Shown piece after piece: positions 61,044 to 64,000 of a stretch of 64,000 nt of DNA. Below the pieces are notes generated by a model. The model was not told the origin of the DNA. It searched no databases and saw only the letters and a list, made by a program, of their open reading frames with translations. The DNA is from Ferrimonas futtsuensis DSM 18154. Its GTDB lineage: Bacteria > Pseudomonadota > Gammaproteobacteria > Enterobacterales > Shewanellaceae. The stretch is from positions 158,501-222,500 of the forward strand of contig NZ_AUGL01000008.1 in the NCBI RefSeq assembly GCF_000422645.1, read 5' to 3'. Position numbers and translations under genes: made by a program. How positions within the stretch are numbered: the first letter of the stretch is position 1; every line of letters starts with the position of its first letter.

Positions 61044-62399
61044 ATGAGACTGATAAAAACACTGACAATGGCATGGCTGGCCCTGATGGCCATGGTAAGC
61101 ATGCCGGCGAAAGCCACCCTGGAGATCGTGATTACTGAGGGGATCGACGCCGCCCGGCCCATCGCCGTGGTGCCCTTTGTTTGGCAAGGGCAGGGCGAGA
61201 TGCCCGCCCAGATCGCCGATGTGGTCTCTTCCGACCTGCGCCGTTCCGGTACCTTCAACCCCATTGCCCGGGGCATGATGCCCGGTCAGGTGGCCAAGGC
61301 CTCCGAGCTGGATCTTAAGGCCTGGATCGCCACCGGCGCCGAAGCCGTGGTGGTGGGCAAGGTCAGCGAGTTTGGCCCAGACCAGTATCAGGTCAGCTTC
61401 GAGCTGGTGGATCTGGTGCGCGCTCAGATGACCGGCGGCGAGAGCCGTGGCCTGCAGAATGGTGAGCTGGTGCAGACCCAGGATCACATCCTGGATGGTC
61501 GGGATACCGTGATTCGCGGCAGCCAGTTCCGTCAGTACGGCCATCGCATCTCCGATCTGGTGTACGAGGCCCTGACTGGCATTAAGGGGGCCTTCCTGAC
61601 CCGCATCGCCTATGTGACCGTGGCAGACAATGACCCATTCAAGTTTCAGCTGCGTGTGGCCGACTATGATGGTTACAACGAGAAGGTGCTGCTGCGCTCC
61701 AAAGAGCCGCTGATGTCGCCCTCCTGGTCGCCCGATGGCCGTAAGCTGGCTTACGTCTCCTTCGAGAATGGTCGTTCCGAGATCTACATTCAGGACCTCT
61801 ACACCCAGAAGCGCGACAGACTCACCAGCTTCGAAGGGATCAACGGATCGCCCAACTGGTCGCCCGACGGCACCAAGATGGCCATGAGCCTCTCTAAAGA
61901 CGGCAACCCAGAGATCTACGTGATGGACATCGCCACCAAGCAGATGAAGCGCATCACCAATCACTACGCCATCGATACTGAGCCCAGCTGGCATCCTGAT
62001 GGCAAATCCCTGGTTTTCACTTCGGAGCGGGGTGGTAGACCGCAGATTTATCGAGTATATTTGGACTCCGGAAGGATCCAGCGTCTGACCTTCCAGGGTG
62101 AGTGGAACCTCGGCGGTTCCGTGACTCCGGATGGTCGTTACTTGGTGATGGTTAACAGGACCAACAACAGGTTCCACATCGCGCGCATGGAGCTGGACAC
62201 CGGCTTTATGGATGTGTTGACGGAAACCTACCTGGATGAATCACCAAGTGTCGCCCCGAATGGCACAATGATCATTTATGGGACAAGCCACAATGGCCGC
62301 CAGGTGTTGGCAGCCGTTTCGGTGGATGGCCGCTTTAAGGCCCGAATTCCGACTCAGGTGGGCAGTGTGAAAGCGCCTTCTTGGTCGCCTTATCTTTGA
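61044..62399 (+). CDS. tolB: Tol-Pal system protein TolB
   Basis: 451 residues with a signal peptide ([16 protein letters not shown]). The N-terminal domain has the TolB pattern [39 protein letters not shown]; the C-terminal beta-propeller shows repeated [26 protein letters not shown] and [13 protein letters not shown] blades. It binds Pal in the periplasm. Confidence 0.97.
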   Translation: MRLIKTLTMAWLALMAMVSMPAKATLEIVITEGIDAARPIAVVPFVWQGQGEMPAQIADVVSSDLRRSGTFNPIARGMMPGQVAKASELDLKAWIATGAEAVVVGKVSEFGPDQYQVSFELVDLVRAQMTGGESRGLQNGELVQTQDHILDGRDTVIRGSQFRQYGHRISDLVYEALTGIKGAFLTRIAYVTVADNDPFKFQLRVADYDGYNEKVLLRSKEPLMSPSWSPDGRKLAYVSFENGRSEIYIQDLYTQKRDRLTSFEGINGSPNWSPDGTKMAMSLSKDGNPEIYVMDIATKQMKRITNHYAIDTEPSWHPDGKSLVFTSERGGRPQIYRVYLDSGRIQRLTFQGEWNLGGSVTPDGRYLVMVNRTNNRFHIARMELDTGFMDVLTETYLDESPSVAPNGTMIIYGTSHNGRQVLAAVSVDGRFKARIPTQVGSVKAPSWSPYL

Positions 62400-62432
62400 T
62401 TGGAAAAGTAACGAATTAAAAGGAAAAGATAG

Positions 62433-62963
62433 ATGAAGCTCAATAGCCTCCTCAAAGGTATGCTGATTGCTGTACCCGCTCTGGCGCTGACAGCCTGTTC
62501 CAGTACCTCCGACAGCGACAGCCAGTCCCAGACCGGCAACACCACCAACGAACAAGCGCAAAGCGGCGTTCAGACCGGTGCCGTTGAGCCCGTACTGACT
62601 CCTGCCGAGCAGCAGCGTCTGAAGTACCAGGAACTGCGTAAAGAGCACATCCTGTACTTCGAATTTGACCGCAGCGACATCCAAGGCAAGTACGGCGAGC
62701 TGCTGGAAGCCCACGCCAACTACCTGATCGAAAACCCAGGTGTTAAGGTGCTGATCGAAGGTCACGCCGATGAGCGCGGTACCCCTGAGTACAACATCGC
62801 CCTGGGCGAGCGTCGTGCCAAGGCCGTATCCCGTTACCTGCAGGGCCTGGGTGTGCTGTCCTCTCAAATCTCCGTAGTGTCCTACGGTGAAGAGAAGCCT
62901 CTGGACGGCTCCGCCACCGACGCGGCTCACGCCAAGAACCGTCGTGCCGTACTGGTTTACTAA
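62433..62963 (+). CDS. pal: Peptidoglycan-associated lipoprotein Pal
   Basis: 176 residues: lipobox LTACSS (Cys about residue 22), a Ser/Gln/Thr-rich linker, and the OmpA-type peptidoglycan-binding domain (ILYFEFDRSDIQGKYGELLEAHANYL, VLIEGHADERGTPEYNIALGERRAKAVSRYLQGLGV, NRRAVLVY). It links the outer membrane to the wall and partners TolB. Confidence 0.97.
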   Translation: MKLNSLLKGMLIAVPALALTACSSTSDSDSQSQTGNTTNEQAQSGVQTGAVEPVLTPAEQQRLKYQELRKEHILYFEFDRSDIQGKYGELLEAHANYLIENPGVKVLIEGHADERGTPEYNIALGERRAKAVSRYLQGLGVLSSQISVVSYGEEKPLDGSATDAAHAKNRRAVLVY

Positions 62964-62979
62964 GCGAAACGGTTAATCT

Positions 62980-63756
62980 ATGAAGAAAGCTGTTATTGCA
63001 ACAGCTCTTCTATTCATGGGGGCGCAGCTTCAGGCTGCGCCCGCTCCCGTTATAGAAGCAGCTGAAAATGCCCCCCAGTCCCTCTCCGGGGACGATATCA
63101 ACTCCCGAGTCACCCGCCTGGAGCGGCTGATGAAGGCGCGCAACCAGGCTCAGCTGCACATGCAGCAGATGTTTGATCAACTGCAGATGGAAGTGTCCCA
63201 GCTGCGTGGTCAGGTGGAGAGTCAGCAGTACCAAGTACAGCAGATGGTGGAGCGTCAGCGTCAGATGTACCAGGAACTGAGCCGAATCGAGGAACAGTTC
63301 AAAAACGGTGCTCTCGCTCAGCCGCAGACCGCTGCGCCTCAAGCGGGCAGCCAGACGCCTGCTGTGGTGCCCAACCTCTCTCTGTCTGAGGCCGATGCCT
63401 ACCAGCAGGCGGTGGACCTGGTGCTGAAGCAGCGCAAGTACGATGAAGCGATCCCCGCGTTCCGCCAGTTCATCGAAAACTACCCTCAGTCCACCTATAC
63501 TGCCAACTCCCACTACTGGTTGGGTCAGTTGCTGTATAACAAGGGTGAGATGGCCCAGGCCAAAACCGCGTTTGAGACTGTGGTGAACAGCTACCCCGAT
63601 TCCGCCAAGCGGGCCGATTCTCTGCTGAAGCTGGGGATGATCGCGTCAGACGCCGGCGACACGGCGGGGGCCAAAGGTTTCTTCAACCGGGTAGTGAAAG
63701 AATATGGCAACTCCAACGCCGCTCAGCTGGCGAAAAAAGAGTTGTCAAAAGGCTAA
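62980..63756 (+). CDS. cpoB: Cell division coordinator CpoB (YbgF)
   Basis: 258 residues with a signal peptide (ALLFMGAQLQAAPAP), an N-terminal coiled coil (residues ~40-110, RLERLMKARNQAQLHMQQMFDQL) and C-terminal tetratricopeptide repeats (AYQQAVDLVLKQRKYDEAIPAFRQFIENYPQSTYTANSHYWLGQLLYNKGE). It coordinates Tol with peptidoglycan synthesis at division. Last gene of the tol operon; 155 bases separate it from tRNA-Lys. Confidence 0.95.
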   Translation: MKKAVIATALLFMGAQLQAAPAPVIEAAENAPQSLSGDDINSRVTRLERLMKARNQAQLHMQQMFDQLQMEVSQLRGQVESQQYQVQQMVERQRQMYQELSRIEEQFKNGALAQPQTAAPQAGSQTPAVVPNLSLSEADAYQQAVDLVLKQRKYDEAIPAFRQFIENYPQSTYTANSHYWLGQLLYNKGEMAQAKTAFETVVNSYPDSAKRADSLLKLGMIASDAGDTAGAKGFFNRVVKEYGNSNAAQLAKKELSKG

Positions 63757-63843
63757 GTTAGCCGTTTTGTCCGGCCCTGGAATCGCTTTTTTGTCCGCTT
63801 AGTTGCTTTTGTGCGCAAAAGGCCAAAAAAGACAGATTTCCAG

Positions 63844-63871
63844 TTGCACACCAAGGCGAAATTGGTATTAT
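63844..63871 (+). promoter_or_regulatory. Promoter of tRNA-Lys
   Basis: TTGCAC and TATTAT separated by 16 bases, followed by a GC-rich discriminator (gccgcccg) typical of stringently controlled stable-RNA promoters. Confidence 0.7.
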
Positions 63872-63911
63872 AGCCGCCCGTCGGATGAGGGAGTCCTCGG
63901 AAGACAAAAGT

Positions 63912-63987
63912 GGGTCGTTAGCTCAGCTGGTAGAGCAGTTGGCTTTTAACCAATTGGTCGAAGGTTCGAATCCTTCACGACCCACCA
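63912..63987 (+). tRNA. tRNA-Lys (anticodon UUU)
   Basis: A 76-base cloverleaf: acceptor gggtcgt pairs with acgaccc, D-arm gctcagctggtagagc, anticodon arm ttggcttttaaccaa with central ttt, T-arm with gttcgaatc, and CCA encoded at 63985-63987. Confidence 0.97.
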
Positions 63988-64000
63988 CTTTCTTCTCCGT

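Noticed and set aside
63751..63769. ggctaagttagcc followed by gtttt, considered as a cpoB terminator
   Set aside because: The arms leave almost no loop and include the stop codon; too weak to call.
1..64000. CRISPR arrays, insertion sequences, integrases, rRNA genes
   Set aside because: None seen: no regularly spaced repeats, transposase or integrase motifs, or rRNA sequence in the window.

Overview
The window comes from a high-G+C marine-type gammaproteobacterium. A Ferrimonas/Shewanella-like member of the Alteromonadales fits best: there are many multiheme c-type cytochromes, CRP-like sites, a standard tolQRAB-pal operon and a secondary sigma-54-controlled flagellar cluster. This is inference from gene content; no species assignment was possible without a search.

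Layout. (1) 1-303: the end of an FKBP peptidyl-prolyl isomerase gene and its terminator. (2) About 360-14,090: an accessory block, more A+T-rich than its neighbours in places. It holds an AraC-type regulator, two paralogous octaheme cytochrome lipoproteins, two paralogous four-heme lipoproteins of a family I do not recognise, two paralogous TetR-type regulators and a LuxR-type regulator. A near-identical terminator sequence at 331-356 and 14061-14086 brackets the block. Three copies of a 15-bp palindrome (TGGAGA-N3-TCTCCA) lie in its intergenic regions, beside both tetR genes, one octaheme gene and one four-heme gene, so they are strong candidates for a shared TetR operator. One octaheme gene has an eight-A tract that puts its start codon and signal peptide out of frame. 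(3) 14,216-19,910: a beta-oxidation-type operon (thiolase, hydratase/dehydrogenase, acyl-CoA dehydrogenase, CoA-transferase), then a convergent NUDIX hydrolase gene.

(4) 20,600-53,373: one contiguous secondary ('lateral'-type) flagellar locus. fliMNPQR-flhBA runs leftward. motY-lafK-fliEFGHIJ runs rightward, with lafK encoding the sigma-54 activator. flgAMN runs leftward and flgBCDEFGHIJKL rightward. After an unknown gene come fliD-fliS-fliT-fliK-fliL-fliA-motA-motB and a small membrane protein gene. It encodes its own sigma-28/anti-sigma-28 pair, stator and MotY. I find no flagellin gene; its usual neighbourhood is occupied by an unrecognised 339-residue protein. FliM lacks the N-terminal CheY-binding motif. 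Likely sigma-54 promoters precede flgB and fliD.

(5) 53,746-55,798: an eleven-heme periplasmic cytochrome and a small outer-membrane beta-barrel, with a CRP-like site upstream. Between these and the next gene, a minus-strand terminator follows a 30-codon ORF, suggesting a small RNA or microprotein gene. (6) 56,295-58,427: a lipoprotein prolyl oligopeptidase. (7) 58,589-63,756: ybgC-tolQRAB-pal-cpoB, the Tol-Pal envelope system, followed by tRNA-Lys(UUU).

The main novelty candidates are the cytochrome/TetR-pair regulon with its repeated palindrome, the A8-tract frameshift, the four-heme lipoprotein family, the flagellin-less flagellar locus with its unknown gene, and the eleven-heme cytochrome/barrel pair.
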